Below are positions 9,344 to 17,610 of a DNA stretch of 64,000 bases, one piece after another (positions within the stretch are counted from its first letter, which is position 1; each line of letters opens with the position of its first letter). The stretch spans positions 69,188 to 133,187 of the forward strand of contig NZ_AOLG01000028.1 in NCBI RefSeq assembly GCF_000336815.1. The letters run 5' to 3'. This DNA comes from Haloferax prahovense DSM 18310. Its GTDB lineage: Archaea; Halobacteriota; Halobacteria; Halobacteriales; Haloferacaceae. The translations under genes and the position numbers were made by a program. The notes under the pieces are model-generated. The model saw nothing but the letters and a program-made list of their open reading frames with translations. It was not told the origin of the DNA and made no database searches.

Positions 9344-9821
9344 CGCCCCGCCGCTCCGAAGTAGCGGCGGTGCGCTCGCGGCCGCGATCGGTGCGGCCGT
9401 CATTACCGCGGTCTCGGTCCCCGCGCTCGCGATGGGCGCGCTGGGAGTGCTCTCGCTCGCCGGTGCACTCACGTTCGGCGTCGAGTCGGCCTACGCGCCG
9501 GGCATCGCGCTCCTCGCGGGGTCAGTCGTGCTCGCGGGCGTCTTGGGTCTGACACCGCCGTTCCTGCTCGCGGCCGCGTTCCTCGTACTCCTCGCGTGGG
9601 ACGTGGGGAAACACGGGTTCGGCATCGCGCGGGAGGTCGGGCGGGAGCCCTCGACGTTCCGAATCGAGGCCGTCCACGGGCTGAGCAGCGCCCTCGTGTA
9701 TGCGGCCGGTGCGACGCTCGGCTACGGGATATACGCCGGCGTCACCGGCGGACGGTCGGTCGTCGCGCTCCTCGCGCTTCTCGTCGGGTCCGTGGCGCTC
9801 CTGTTCGCGTTGCGGACGTGA
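9312..9821 (+). CDS. Small polytopic membrane protein of the DUF58 operon
   Basis: 169 residues from a GTG at 9312, which overlaps the DUF58 stop by 32 bp; a second GTG at about 9324 is an alternative start. Four or five hydrophobic helices cover residues ~22-168 with only short loops. It shows no catalytic motif that I recognise. It is the last gene of the operon that starts at 6462, so it probably works with the DUF58 and DUF4129 proteins at the membrane. Confidence 0.75.
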   Translation: MVKAVPRRPDSAPPLRSSGGALAAAIGAAVITAVSVPALAMGALGVLSLAGALTFGVESAYAPGIALLAGSVVLAGVLGLTPPFLLAAAFLVLLAWDVGKHGFGIAREVGREPSTFRIEAVHGLSSALVYAAGATLGYGIYAGVTGGRSVVALLALLVGSVALLFALRT

Positions 9822-9851
9822 GGGGTCGTCGAGAGCGAGGGCGGAGCCCAG

Positions 9852-10664
9852 TCACTCCGGTCGACCGACGGACGCGCGTAACACGGACCGGTCGACGGAC
9901 CCGGGAAGCTCCCGCAGGGCGTCGAGCGCGTCATCCCGCCGCCGCGCTGCCCGTTCCCGGAGAAGCGACTCGTCGCACTCGGGCGGGGAAACCGCGGTTG
10001 CGGCGGGGTCGGACTCGCAGATACGACGGAGTTGACGCGCAACGCTGGCCTCGCGACCGACGCGGCCGAGCAGTCGGCGCTGGGGCTCGTCCGCGTCGGC
10101 GAGCATCGAGCCGAGAGCGGACGCGGTCTCGCCGAGCCGACCGGCCGTGTCCTCGCAGTACGAGACCACCTCCGCCTCGGTCCGAACCGGGGCCCGCTCT
10201 GCGGAGCGGAACGTACCGACGAGTCCCCGGGCCGCCTCGTTGAGCCGTTCGACGCACGAACCGAGGTGCGACGAAGAGACCGAGCTAATCGAGGAGTAGG
10301 CGGCCGCGTGGAGGTAGTCGCCGGCGAGGAGCGCCGCCGTCGAGTCCATCGTGAGCGAGTGGGCGCGAGCGTCCGAGAGCTGGACGAGCAGTCGGCCCCG
10401 AACACGGTAGTACCCCCACAGGAGCTCGACCGCTGACCCCGCGGCGCGCACGGAGCTAGCGTCGACGGCGTCGTCGGTCTCAGAGACGGTGTCGACCGTG
10501 TCGGCGAGGAGGTTAGCGTACCACGGCGTCTCGGACTCTTCGACGACCTCGCGAGCGGTCGCCGCCGCCGACCCGTCCAAGCCGTCGAAGAGCGACCGGA
10601 AACGGGATTCGACGGTCGAATCGGCGTCAGACGAGCGACCCGCCGCGTCGGTCGCGTCAGTCAC
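9852..10664 (-). CDS. Polyprenyl-synthase-like protein without the DDxxD motifs
   Basis: 270 residues from a GTG at 10664; the open frame extends further upstream but overlaps the preceding gene. It is all-helical. The segment LLVQLSDARAHSLTMDSTA followed by ALLAGDYLHAAAYSSIS resembles the helix after the first aspartate-rich motif of geranylgeranyl diphosphate synthases. The expected DDxxD metal-binding residues are absent there, and I see none near the C-terminus. Haloarchaea encode such a degenerate family; its members may be catalytically inactive or act on another substrate. It overlaps the zinc-ribbon gene by 8 bp and is convergent with the DUF58 operon. Confidence 0.7.
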   Translation of the reverse strand: MTDATDAAGRSSDADSTVESRFRSLFDGLDGSAAATAREVVEESETPWYANLLADTVDTVSETDDAVDASSVRAAGSAVELLWGYYRVRGRLLVQLSDARAHSLTMDSTAALLAGDYLHAAAYSSISSVSSSHLGSCVERLNEAARGLVGTFRSAERAPVRTEAEVVSYCEDTAGRLGETASALGSMLADADEPQRRLLGRVGREASVARQLRRICESDPAATAVSPPECDESLLRERAARRRDDALDALRELPGSVDRSVLRASVGRPE

Positions 10665-11013
10665 GTTCGAGCCCCCCTTCGGCGGCGTCAGCCTCGGCCT
10701 CGGAACCGGGTACCGAATCGAGTTCGGTCGCACACCACTCACAGAACTCGAGCGACGGGTCGGCGGTGCGTCGACAGTTCGGACAGACCCGGCCGTCGCG
10801 GCTCCCGGACCGCCTCGACGCGCGGTTCTGGGCGCGGGCGACCACGTACGCGTCGATAGTGGCGAGGAGAGTAACGACGAACAGCGGCGCGGCGCTCCAG
10901 AAGTCACCCGCGCCCCGCAGGTACGTCGTGACCACATCGGGACCGCTCAGAGAGCCGACGCCGAGGAGGACGACGGCCCACGCGAACGCGCGCTTCCAAC
11001 GGCGGAGGGACAA
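10657..11013 (-). CDS. Zinc-ribbon membrane protein; N-terminus disrupted or start misplaced
   Basis: 118 residues from the first recognisable start, a TTG at 11013. It has two hydrophobic segments (~8-27 and ~38-60) and a C-terminal zinc ribbon with CPNCRR and CEWCATEL (two CxxC pairs). Upstream in the same frame the sequence continues as HPFLAALLSSFVAGLGQL, which looks like the natural N-terminus of this protein type. It reaches an ATG at 11085 that is interrupted by TAA at codon 3. A TATA-like CTATAC lies 27 nt before that ATG. The gene may therefore be inactivated, or translated only from TTG. It overlaps the downstream polyprenyl-synthase-like gene. Confidence 0.7.
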   Translation of the reverse strand: MSLRRWKRAFAWAVVLLGVGSLSGPDVVTTYLRGAGDFWSAAPLFVVTLLATIDAYVVARAQNRASRRSGSRDGRVCPNCRRTADPSLEFCEWCATELDSVPGSEAEADAAEGGLERD

Positions 11014-11088
11014 CTGTCCGAGCCCCGCAACGAACGACGAGAGCAGCGCGGCGAGAAACGGGTGCTTGACTGTCCGTTAATTCATATA

Positions 11089-11104
11089 TTGAATTTTTGT
11101 TCAG
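11089..11104. promoter_or_regulatory. Operator copy 1 of a putative TetR regulon
   Basis: TTGAATTTTTGTTCAG is an imperfect 6-4-6 palindrome matching the perfect palindrome at 11161-11176. On the minus strand it lies between a TATA-like CTATAC (11115-11110) and the ATG at 11085 of the zinc-ribbon gene, a repressor position. Confidence 0.5.
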
Positions 11105-11160
11105 CCACGTATAGCGATTCTGGTCGCCGAACCGCGGTACCGCTACCGATAGCTTAAATA

Positions 11161-11176
11161 TTGAATTGATATTCAA
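11161..11176. promoter_or_regulatory. Operator copy 2 of a putative TetR regulon (perfect palindrome)
   Basis: TTGAAT-TGAT-ATTCAA is a perfect 16-bp palindrome directly after the TATA-like CTTAAATA (11153-11160), ahead of the 68-aa membrane protein and the tetR gene. This placement fits autoregulation by the TetR protein encoded about 300 bp downstream. Confidence 0.55.
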
Positions 11177-11194
11177 CAGCGCCGTGGACACACC

Positions 11195-11401
11195 ATGAAC
11201 GACACAACAACGCGGAGGTATCTCGCGATTGGCGGACTGAGCGCGGTGCTCTCGCTTTTCGTCCTCCCTATCGCGGGGGTCGTCTCGGTCTACAGCGGCT
11301 ACAAGGTACACGGGCACACGAAGAACATCTACAGCTATCTGCTGGCCGGGGCGGGGTCGCTCTCGGTGCTGTTCTGGGTGGCCTACCTGATTCGGGTCTG
11401 A
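11195..11401 (+). CDS. Small two-helix membrane protein
   Basis: 68 residues with two hydrophobic segments (~12-33 and ~45-66) separated by a short loop with YSGYKVHGH, a layout seen in small haloarchaeal membrane proteins of unknown function. The ATG at 11195 lies about 35 nt after a TATA-like CTTAAATA, with a perfect operator palindrome in between. It is followed 81 bp later by the tetR gene and is probably co-transcribed with it. It may be a target or accessory of that regulator; no function can be assigned. Confidence 0.7.
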   Translation: MNDTTTRRYLAIGGLSAVLSLFVLPIAGVVSVYSGYKVHGHTKNIYSYLLAGAGSLSVLFWVAYLIRV

Positions 11402-11482
11402 GCGCGGTCGTCGGCGAGTCATCCCGCCGCCGCCCGCGACGACCCGAAAGCGACACTTCCGTCGAACGCGAACCGCCGGGAT

Positions 11483-12082
11483 ATGACGCAGGACGGTCGC
11501 GCCGAGGAGTTGGAGCCGGCGAAGCGGCGTATCATGGAAGCGACAGACAGGGCGCTCCGGAAGCACGGCTACGGAAATCTGACGATTCAGCACATCGCCG
11601 ACGAGTTCGAAAACAGCAAGACGCTCCTGTACTACCACTACGACGGGAAAGACGAGCTGCTCGTCGACTTCCTCGACTACGTCCTCGCGCGGTTCTTGGA
11701 CGGCCTCCCGCAGGGGGACCGCACGCCCAGAGAGGAACTGGAAACGCTCGTCGACGCGCTCCTGCCCGAGACGCTCTCGGAGGAGGCCTACCGGCTCCAA
11801 CTGTCGATGTTCGAGCTTCGGGTGAACGCGCCGCACGACGAGAACTGCCGCGAGGAGTACCGCCACGTCGACGCCGAACTCACGGAGCTGCTGCGGGACA
11901 TCCTCGTCCGCGGCGTCGAGGCGGGCGAGTTCGAGGTCGCCGACCCCGAGGCCGAGGCCGAGCTGTTTCTCTCGATTCTAACCGGGACGCGCGCACGCCG
12001 GCTGACGGTGTTCGAACCCGACGAGTCCATCGAGTCGCTCCGGGCGGCTATCGAGTCGCACATCGACCGCATCTCGGTGTAG
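11483..12082 (+). CDS. TetR/AcrR family transcriptional regulator
   Basis: 199 residues. The N-terminal ~60 carry the TetR helix-turn-helix (IMEATDRALRKHGYGNLTIQ, then IADEFENSKTLLYYHYDGK), with the signature LYYHY at the end of the recognition helix. The rest is an all-helical ligand-binding and dimerization domain with an aromatic-rich pocket stretch. Three matching 16-bp palindromes lie in the promoters of the upstream gene, its own leader gene and the facing SDR gene, so a local regulon is likely. The ligand is unknown. Confidence 0.9.
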   Translation: MTQDGRAEELEPAKRRIMEATDRALRKHGYGNLTIQHIADEFENSKTLLYYHYDGKDELLVDFLDYVLARFLDGLPQGDRTPREELETLVDALLPETLSEEAYRLQLSMFELRVNAPHDENCREEYRHVDAELTELLRDILVRGVEAGEFEVADPEAEAELFLSILTGTRARRLTVFEPDESIESLRAAIESHIDRISV

Positions 12083-12122
12083 CCCGCGCCGAGGCGTGCG
12101 GCCGGGTCGCGGTCGCACCGGT

Positions 12123-12877
12123 TCAGGCCAGTTTACCGCCGTCGACGGGAAGCGCGTGGCCGTTGACGAACGACGCGTCCTCGGAGGCCAACCACGCGAC
12201 GACGCTCGCAATCTCCTCCGGTTCCGCCATCCGTCCGAGGGGCTGTTCCGCGGTGATGGCCTCGACCGCGCCGGGGTTCGCTTCGAGCGACCGCTCGACC
12301 ATCGGGGTCCTGACGACGCCCGGACACACCGCGTTGACGCGGACGCCCTCCTCGGCGTACCGCACGGCCGCTGACTTCGTCAATCCGACCACGCCGTGCT
12401 TGCTCGCGACGTAAGGTTCGCTCCCGTCGGCGGCGAGTCCGGCGATGGACGAGGTGTTGATAATCGAGCCGCCGCCGCCTTCCATCAGCGCCGGGAGCTC
12501 GTGTTTCATGGCCAGCCAGACGCCGGTGAGGTTGATTCCGAGCACTCGGTCCCAGTTCTCCCGCGACTGCTCCGGAAGCGGGTCGTTGTCGCCCTCGATT
12601 CCCGCGTTGTTGTGCGCGATATCGAGGCCGCCGTACGTCTCCCGGGCCGTCTCGACCATCGACCGCACGTCGTCGGCGTCGGTGACGTCGACCGCGACGA
12701 ACGTCGCGTCGCCGCCGTCCGCCTCGATTTCGGAGACGACCTCGCGCCCGCGCTCGGCGTCGATATCGCCGAGCACCACGTTCGCACCCTCGTCGGCGAG
12801 CCGCTTGGCGCTCGCGCGCCCGATTCCGCTACTCGCACCAGTCACGACCCAGTCTTGCCGTCTAATCGGTCTGCCAT
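12123..12877 (-). CDS. Short-chain dehydrogenase/reductase with apparent 1-nt frameshift near the start
   Basis: The main frame encodes a classical SDR: TGASSGIGRA nucleotide-binding loop, NNAG motif (ISHNNAGIE region), the catalytic Ser in TSSIAG and the YVASK Tyr/Lys pair, ending GHALPVDGGKLA. The natural N-terminus MADRLDGKT starts at the ATG at 12877, 27 nt after a TATA-like TTTATATA, but is one frame off; it runs into TGA after 11 codons. Restoring one base near 12850-12856 joins KT to WVVTGASSG. The in-frame upstream start at 13010 has no promoter or homology support. It is either a recent lesion or a base-calling error. Substrate unknown. Confidence 0.8.
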
Positions 12878-12883
12878 ACCTTG

Positions 12884-12899
12884 CTGAATATTTTGTCAA
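12884..12899. promoter_or_regulatory. Operator copy 3 of a putative TetR regulon
   Basis: CTGAAT-ATTT-TGTCAA matches the other two operator palindromes in half-sites and spacing. It lies between the minus-strand TATA box (TTTATATA, 12908-12901) and the SDR start codon at 12877, the same geometry as at the other sites. Confidence 0.5.
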
Positions 12900-13003
12900 T
12901 ATATAAATATCGAGATGAGGAAGCGACATTCGAAAATCGCTCGTCACCGTCCATCCCGCCGGGACGTGAACCCTTATTCGCCCGGCGTCCGTCGGTTCCG
13001 ACC

Positions 13004-13987
13004 ATGACACCGCGACCGTCGACCTTCTCGATCGTCGCCCGCGACCCCGAACAGGACGCCGTCGGCGTGGCCGTCCAGTCGAAGTTCGTGAGCGTCGGTT
13101 CCGTCGTCCCGTTCGTCAGCGCGGACGCCGGCGCAGTCGCCACCCAGAGCTTCGCGAACGTCGCTTACGGCCCCGACGGATTGGACCTCCTGCGCGAGGG
13201 GCATTCGGCCGAGGAAGTCGTCGCCGAACTGACCGACGCCGACGACGAGGCCCCGAGCAGGCAGGTCGGCGTCGTAGGGGCGGACGGGAGCATCGCGGCT
13301 TTTACCGGCGACGAGTGTTTCGACGTGGCCGGCGACATCCAAGGAGAGCACTACACCGTCCAGGGGAACATCCTCGAAAACGAGGCGACGCTCGAAGCGA
13401 TGGCCGAGGCGTTCGAGACGACCGACGGCGGCCTCCCCGAGCGCCTGCTCGCGGCGCTCCACGCCGGCAACGACGCCGGCGGCGACAAGCGCGGCGAGCA
13501 GTCGGCGTCGATGTACATCGCCAAGCCCGAGGGCGGCTACGACGGCGGCAACGACCGCTGGGTCGACGTTCGCGTCGACGACCACGACCACCCGATAGAC
13601 GAGCTCGAACGCGTGTTCAAGCTGTACGACATCACGCTCTTGGAGCGCGAAGCGCCCGAGGAGACCCGGTCGCTATCGGGTGAGACGGCCGAATCGGTGC
13701 TCGAAACGTTATCCGACCTCGGCTTCTACGACGGAACGCCGAGCGGCGAGTTCGGCGACGAGGCCGTCGCGGCGCTCGAATCGTTCCGGGGCATGAACAA
13801 CTTCGAGAACCACTCGCTTTCCGTCCTCGAAGACGCCATCGCTCGCGGCTGGGACGACGTCGACGGTGCGGAAGCGGCGAAACAAGACAGTTCTTCGAAT
13901 GGGGACGACGAGACGAGCGAACTCGACGGAGAAGCACGGCTCATCGAGGCGATTTGGCAGGGCCTCAGCAGGCTCGACAGGAAGTAA
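13004..13987 (+). CDS. DUF1028 family putative Ntn-type hydrolase with C-terminal peptidoglycan-binding-like domain
   Basis: 327 residues from the ATG at 13004; the frame is open further upstream, but the DUF1028 start TFSIVARDPEQDAVGVAVQS begins here. Residues 1-~225 are the DUF1028 domain (SVVPFVSADAGAVATQS, YTVQGN, and a SASMYIAKPEGG strand), a family with an Ntn-hydrolase-like fold and unknown substrate. Residues ~230-290 (VLETLSDLGFYDGTPSGEFG) match the small helical peptidoglycan-binding-like domain often joined to DUF1028. An acidic linker and tail follow. Archaea lack murein, so that domain must bind something else. Single-gene unit. Confidence 0.82.
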   Translation: MTPRPSTFSIVARDPEQDAVGVAVQSKFVSVGSVVPFVSADAGAVATQSFANVAYGPDGLDLLREGHSAEEVVAELTDADDEAPSRQVGVVGADGSIAAFTGDECFDVAGDIQGEHYTVQGNILENEATLEAMAEAFETTDGGLPERLLAALHAGNDAGGDKRGEQSASMYIAKPEGGYDGGNDRWVDVRVDDHDHPIDELERVFKLYDITLLEREAPEETRSLSGETAESVLETLSDLGFYDGTPSGEFGDEAVAALESFRGMNNFENHSLSVLEDAIARGWDDVDGAEAAKQDSSSNGDDETSELDGEARLIEAIWQGLSRLDRK

Positions 13988-14109
13988 TCGGAGAAAAGCA
14001 GTCTCGTCGTTCGTAGTGTTCTTTCGTTCGCCGAAGCGCGCCGGGTGCGGTGGAGTTGGTGGGTCACCGCGGCGCACCGACACGGCCGCGAGGGGGAAGG
14101 ATATCCCGC

Positions 14110-14631
14110 TCAGCCGAGGAGGTACTGGAGCGCGGGGCGCTGGCGGACGAACTCCATCTTCTCGATGATGGCGTCGAGGCCGAGGATACGGCCCGCTGCG
14201 AGGGTGCCGACGATGGCGAACATCATCAGCCCGAACAGGTCACCGTTGACCACGCCGTGGGCCCAGTCGGCGTTCCCGAGGTAGAAGAACACCATCAGGA
14301 CGCCGCCGAAGAAGGCGGCGAGCCGGACGAGTGCACCCACGATGAGCCCGAGACCGATGAGCGTCTCACCGACGGGAATCATGAAGTTCGTGAACTCGAG
14401 GAGCCACGGGGTCGCGGCGGCCCACGCGAAGAAGCCCTGCAGCGGCGAGGCGGCGGGGGCGTTCGCGAGGTAGCCCGCGGCGCTGAAGCCGCCGAGCTTC
14501 GTCACACCGGCGTGGAAGAACCAGTAACCGGTGATGAGGCGGGTCAGCACGAGCACGTAGCCCGTGACGCCCTGCGAGTAGTCGAAGTCCATCCTGTTCC
14601 CCAGCATCTCGATTTGTGAGTTAGCGGCCAT
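14110..14631 (-). CDS. DoxX family membrane protein
   Basis: 173 residues with four hydrophobic helices. The N-terminal motif RLITGYWFFHAGVTKLGGF and the helix FMIPVGETLIGLGLIVGALV are typical of DoxX/DoxD proteins. Relatives include the thiosulfate:quinone oxidoreductase large subunit, though most haloarchaeal members are uncharacterised. The ATG at 14631 follows AGGTGA, and a TATA-like CTTTATATG lies upstream near 14677. It stands alone, with the CapB operon downstream on the same strand side. Confidence 0.85.
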   Translation of the reverse strand: MAANSQIEMLGNRMDFDYSQGVTGYVLVLTRLITGYWFFHAGVTKLGGFSAAGYLANAPAASPLQGFFAWAAATPWLLEFTNFMIPVGETLIGLGLIVGALVRLAAFFGGVLMVFFYLGNADWAHGVVNGDLFGLMMFAIVGTLAAGRILGLDAIIEKMEFVRQRPALQYLLG

Positions 14632-14775
14632 TGTCTTTCACCTAACAAGTGAACGGACGACCCCCCATAGCATATAAAGAGAGCGTGATTTCCGAATCTA
14701 AGGAATCGAGAACGACCGAAATCGAAAGTGTGAGCCACGATACCGTCCGGTTCGGTCGTCGTTCGAACTCTAAAC

Positions 14776-16413
14776 TCAGCTGTCGGTCGAGTCGAGCACG
14801 GTGTGGCTCGGGACCGCCGCCACGGAGTCCGCGCCCTCGGCGACCGTCGTATCTCTGTACGCCACGATTCGCTCGGCGATGGCGCCCTCCATGTCGCGCA
14901 TGAAGTCGTCGACGGTGTTGCCCATCAGGACGACCGGGTCGCCCTCGGCGAGCATCTCGTCGAGGACCACGCCGGCGTCGTCGTCGGGGGGGTGTTGCGT
15001 TGTGGGCACGTCAACGGCGCGGGCGAACGCGCCGGTCTCTGCGCCGCCGACCCTGACGCGGTCGATGCAGTCGCGCTCGGCGAGGAGGTTCACGTACTCG
15101 GCGAACGAAGCCGTCCGCCCCCGGCGGTCGATACGAAGGTAGACGAACGGGAGGATTTGCTCGTCGTCCTCAGTGAGCGCGCGGCGGACGAGTTCGGTGC
15201 TCTCGACGTCGTTGACCTCGGCGGCGTTGTAGACGCGGCCGCCGGGGACGCGCGACCATTCGGGTTGCATCGCGTCGAGGTAGGCGTCGAGTTCGCCCGC
15301 CGGGAGCGGGTCTTCGCCGAGCCACTCCAACACGGCGTCGATGGCGTGGACGGTCTCCGCGCCGATGAGGTCCGCGTGGCGCGGCGGGACCTCGACCTGC
15401 TCGATGGTCGCGCCGCGATGTTCCAGTTCCTCGCGCATGTAGTCGTGAATGGCCGGGTGTTGCTCGCCGCTGATGACGTGGGTGTCCGCCGGGACCGCCC
15501 GGGCGAGCGACCGAGCGATGTCCTGTCGTCGCCGACCGAGCGTGTCGTTGTGGTCGTTTCGGACGTTGGTCAACACGAGCACGTCGGGGTCGACGAACGT
15601 CCGGTTGACGAGCCCCGTCGTGTACTCGGTAATCGCCTGATTCTCAAAGATGCCGATGTCGTCTGGGGCGTAAGCGTCGAGTTCGGGGGCGAACTCGCCG
15701 ATGACGTTGATGTTCTCGTAGAGCGTCGTCCGCGGACCGAGCCGCGAAATGGGGTAGACTTCGCCGTTGTGGATGATGACGGGGTAGTTGCCCGTTATCT
15801 TGGTGAACGTGTCGTAGCCCCGGCGGTTGAACACGTCGTCGAGACGGCGGGTCGTCGAGGACTTCCCGCGCGACCCGGAGACGACGATTCGGGTGTCGAA
15901 GCGGTCGAGTGCTTCGCGGTGGCGGCGGCCGCGGGAGAGTTCCGAGAGCAGTTCGCGTATCGACGGCAGGCCGACCCGAACCGGGTCGGGGTCGGCCTGC
16001 CAGTCGTGCTCCGCGCCGACCATGAACACCGGGAGTGCGCCCTTCGCGACCGCGACGAACCGCGTAATCGACTCGCGGGCGGCGTCCTCGGAGGGATACT
16101 GCTGGGCGCTGTGTGCGAGCGTCTCGTCGTCAGTCTCCAGTCGCCAAACCCAGTCGTGTCCGTCGGCGGCGTACTCGCCGGCGGCGTCGGGGTAGCGCTC
16201 GGTCACAAACGCGGCCGATCGAACTGCCGGTCCCGCGAAAGTCGCCGCAGTGTCACTCTCACCGACGGCGCTTCTGACGCGGTCGACGGCCATCCGGGCG
16301 TCTTTCGAGCGGTCGTAGTGGCTCCCGCAGTGGGCGACCGGTTCGCTCCCGTCACGGAGCCGCCAACACCAACCGAAGCCGCGGCCGTAGACCTCGAAGG
16401 CGGTGTCGCTCAC
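14776..16413 (-). CDS. CapB/PgsB-like poly-gamma-glutamate synthase (Mur-ligase type) with two N-terminal DUF1508 repeats
   Basis: 545 residues. The ligase part (~165-530) has the ATP loop VVSGSRGKSSTTRRLDDVF near 175, then TKITGNYPVIIHNGE, LVLTNVRNDHND and VVLMGNTVDDF, all characteristic of PgsB/CapB amide ligases that add gamma-linked glutamate. The first ~125 residues carry two degenerate DUF1508 (YegP-like) repeats (FEVYGRGFGWCWRLRDGSEP and HDWVWRLETDDETLAHS), an unusual fusion. It overlaps capC by 4 bp. No CapA or CapE gene is nearby, so the polymer and export route are uncertain. Confidence 0.85.
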   Translation of the reverse strand: MSDTAFEVYGRGFGWCWRLRDGSEPVAHCGSHYDRSKDARMAVDRVRSAVGESDTAATFAGPAVRSAAFVTERYPDAAGEYAADGHDWVWRLETDDETLAHSAQQYPSEDAARESITRFVAVAKGALPVFMVGAEHDWQADPDPVRVGLPSIRELLSELSRGRRHREALDRFDTRIVVSGSRGKSSTTRRLDDVFNRRGYDTFTKITGNYPVIIHNGEVYPISRLGPRTTLYENINVIGEFAPELDAYAPDDIGIFENQAITEYTTGLVNRTFVDPDVLVLTNVRNDHNDTLGRRRQDIARSLARAVPADTHVISGEQHPAIHDYMREELEHRGATIEQVEVPPRHADLIGAETVHAIDAVLEWLGEDPLPAGELDAYLDAMQPEWSRVPGGRVYNAAEVNDVESTELVRRALTEDDEQILPFVYLRIDRRGRTASFAEYVNLLAERDCIDRVRVGGAETGAFARAVDVPTTQHPPDDDAGVVLDEMLAEGDPVVLMGNTVDDFMRDMEGAIAERIVAYRDTTVAEGADSVAAVPSHTVLDSTDS

Positions 16414-17576
16414 GAGCCGTCACCTCCCGAGAGCACCGACGCCGAGAGCACGGCGTCATCGTCCGGTTGCCGCACGGTCTGGACATACGCGGAGGCGAAC
16501 GCGCCGAGCGTGACGACGACCCCGGCGGTGACCACCGGCACCGACAGCGTCTGCGGGAAGCCGTTGGGTCCGGGGGCTGCGAGCGCGCGGACGAGAAGCA
16601 GCATCGGGACGAACACGGCGAGTTGGATCGGGGCGACGAGTCGCCGCTCTTTCGGCGCGGTCGCGTGAGCGTTGTACGCCATGACGCCCGCGACGACGCC
16701 GACGAAGAACGCCGCGAGCCCGCGCGAGATGGGGAGCAAGACGGTGAACCCGAGAGTAACGACGACGGCGAACGCCGACCCCGTACCGAGGAGCACCCGT
16801 CCGTACCGGAGCGTCCGGCGGTGGACGGTCGTAATGCAGAGATACGACAGCGCGACGACGACGACGTAGAGAACGAACAACCAGCGGCTCTCGACCGTGA
16901 ACACGGCCACGAGTGCGGCGGCGATGACGCCGGTCCGCACGTCGAACTGTGAGCGAAGCCACTCGGCGGCGAGCATCCCGACGACGAGCACGAACACGAG
17001 ACTCTGGCGAGGCATGAGCGACGACTCGGGCGAGCCGGGCACGACCGCACCGCGGAGGACCGCGATTTCGGAAGTCTCGCTGAACAGCACCGCGGGCGTG
17101 AGCCCACCGACGGCCCGCGCGATTCCCGGCGAAACGAGCGCCGCGCCGACGGCCACGAGGCCGGCGAAGACGACGAGCGTCGCGAGCGCGTCGTTCCGGC
17201 GGTGGCCCGGTTTCATCTGGTGGTAGTTGTACGCAGCCAGCCCCGGAAGGATGCTGCCGACGAAGGCAATGTTTCGAACGTCCCCCGAGAACTGAGAGAG
17301 CGTCGCCAACAGCGTCACCGGAATGAGCGTCCCGACGAGAATCGCCGCGAGGAGTTCGCTGCGGCCGTAAATGAGTGTCCGGCGCTTCAAGAAGTCGAGC
17401 CCGACGTACGCGAGCAGGGTGCTCAGGAGGAACACCGGGAACATCGCGAAGTTCTTGAGTGTGTAGACGGCGAGCACGCCAAGCGTAATCGTGCCGCCGA
17501 GTCGGTAGCCGCGCAGTTGGGTTACGCCGGCGACGACGAGGAAGCCGAACGCAGCGACGAGAGTGGCGATTAGCAT
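16410..17576 (-). CDS. CapC/PgsC-like poly-gamma-glutamate synthase membrane subunit, internally duplicated
   Basis: 388 residues and about ten membrane helices, roughly twice the length of bacterial PgsC (~150 residues). Two halves show the same pattern: GYRLGGTITLGVLAVYTLKN ... RRTLIYGRSELLAAILVG (residues ~24-100) and TGVIAAALVAVFTVESRWL ... HRRTLRYGRVLLGTG (~215-275). This suggests tandem duplication. It lies 34 bp after the response regulator gene and overlaps capB by 4 bp, so all four genes probably form one operon. In bacteria PgsB and PgsC form the membrane synthase. Confidence 0.8.
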   Translation of the reverse strand: MLIATLVAAFGFLVVAGVTQLRGYRLGGTITLGVLAVYTLKNFAMFPVFLLSTLLAYVGLDFLKRRTLIYGRSELLAAILVGTLIPVTLLATLSQFSGDVRNIAFVGSILPGLAAYNYHQMKPGHRRNDALATLVVFAGLVAVGAALVSPGIARAVGGLTPAVLFSETSEIAVLRGAVVPGSPESSLMPRQSLVFVLVVGMLAAEWLRSQFDVRTGVIAAALVAVFTVESRWLFVLYVVVVALSYLCITTVHRRTLRYGRVLLGTGSAFAVVVTLGFTVLLPISRGLAAFFVGVVAGVMAYNAHATAPKERRLVAPIQLAVFVPMLLLVRALAAPGPNGFPQTLSVPVVTAGVVVTLGAFASAYVQTVRQPDDDAVLSASVLSGGDGS

Positions 17577-17610
17577 GACGAGACACCGTGGTTACGAGTG
17601 TGTAGTCGGC

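Noticed and set aside
12123-13010. SDR start at 13010 in the main reading frame
   Set aside because: The extra N-terminal sequence shows no SDR features and crosses the TATA box and operator of the gene; the ATG at 12877 has promoter support.
14803-16668. 621-codon plus-strand frame over capB
   Set aside because: Antisense shadow of the CapB-like gene, no recognisable motifs.
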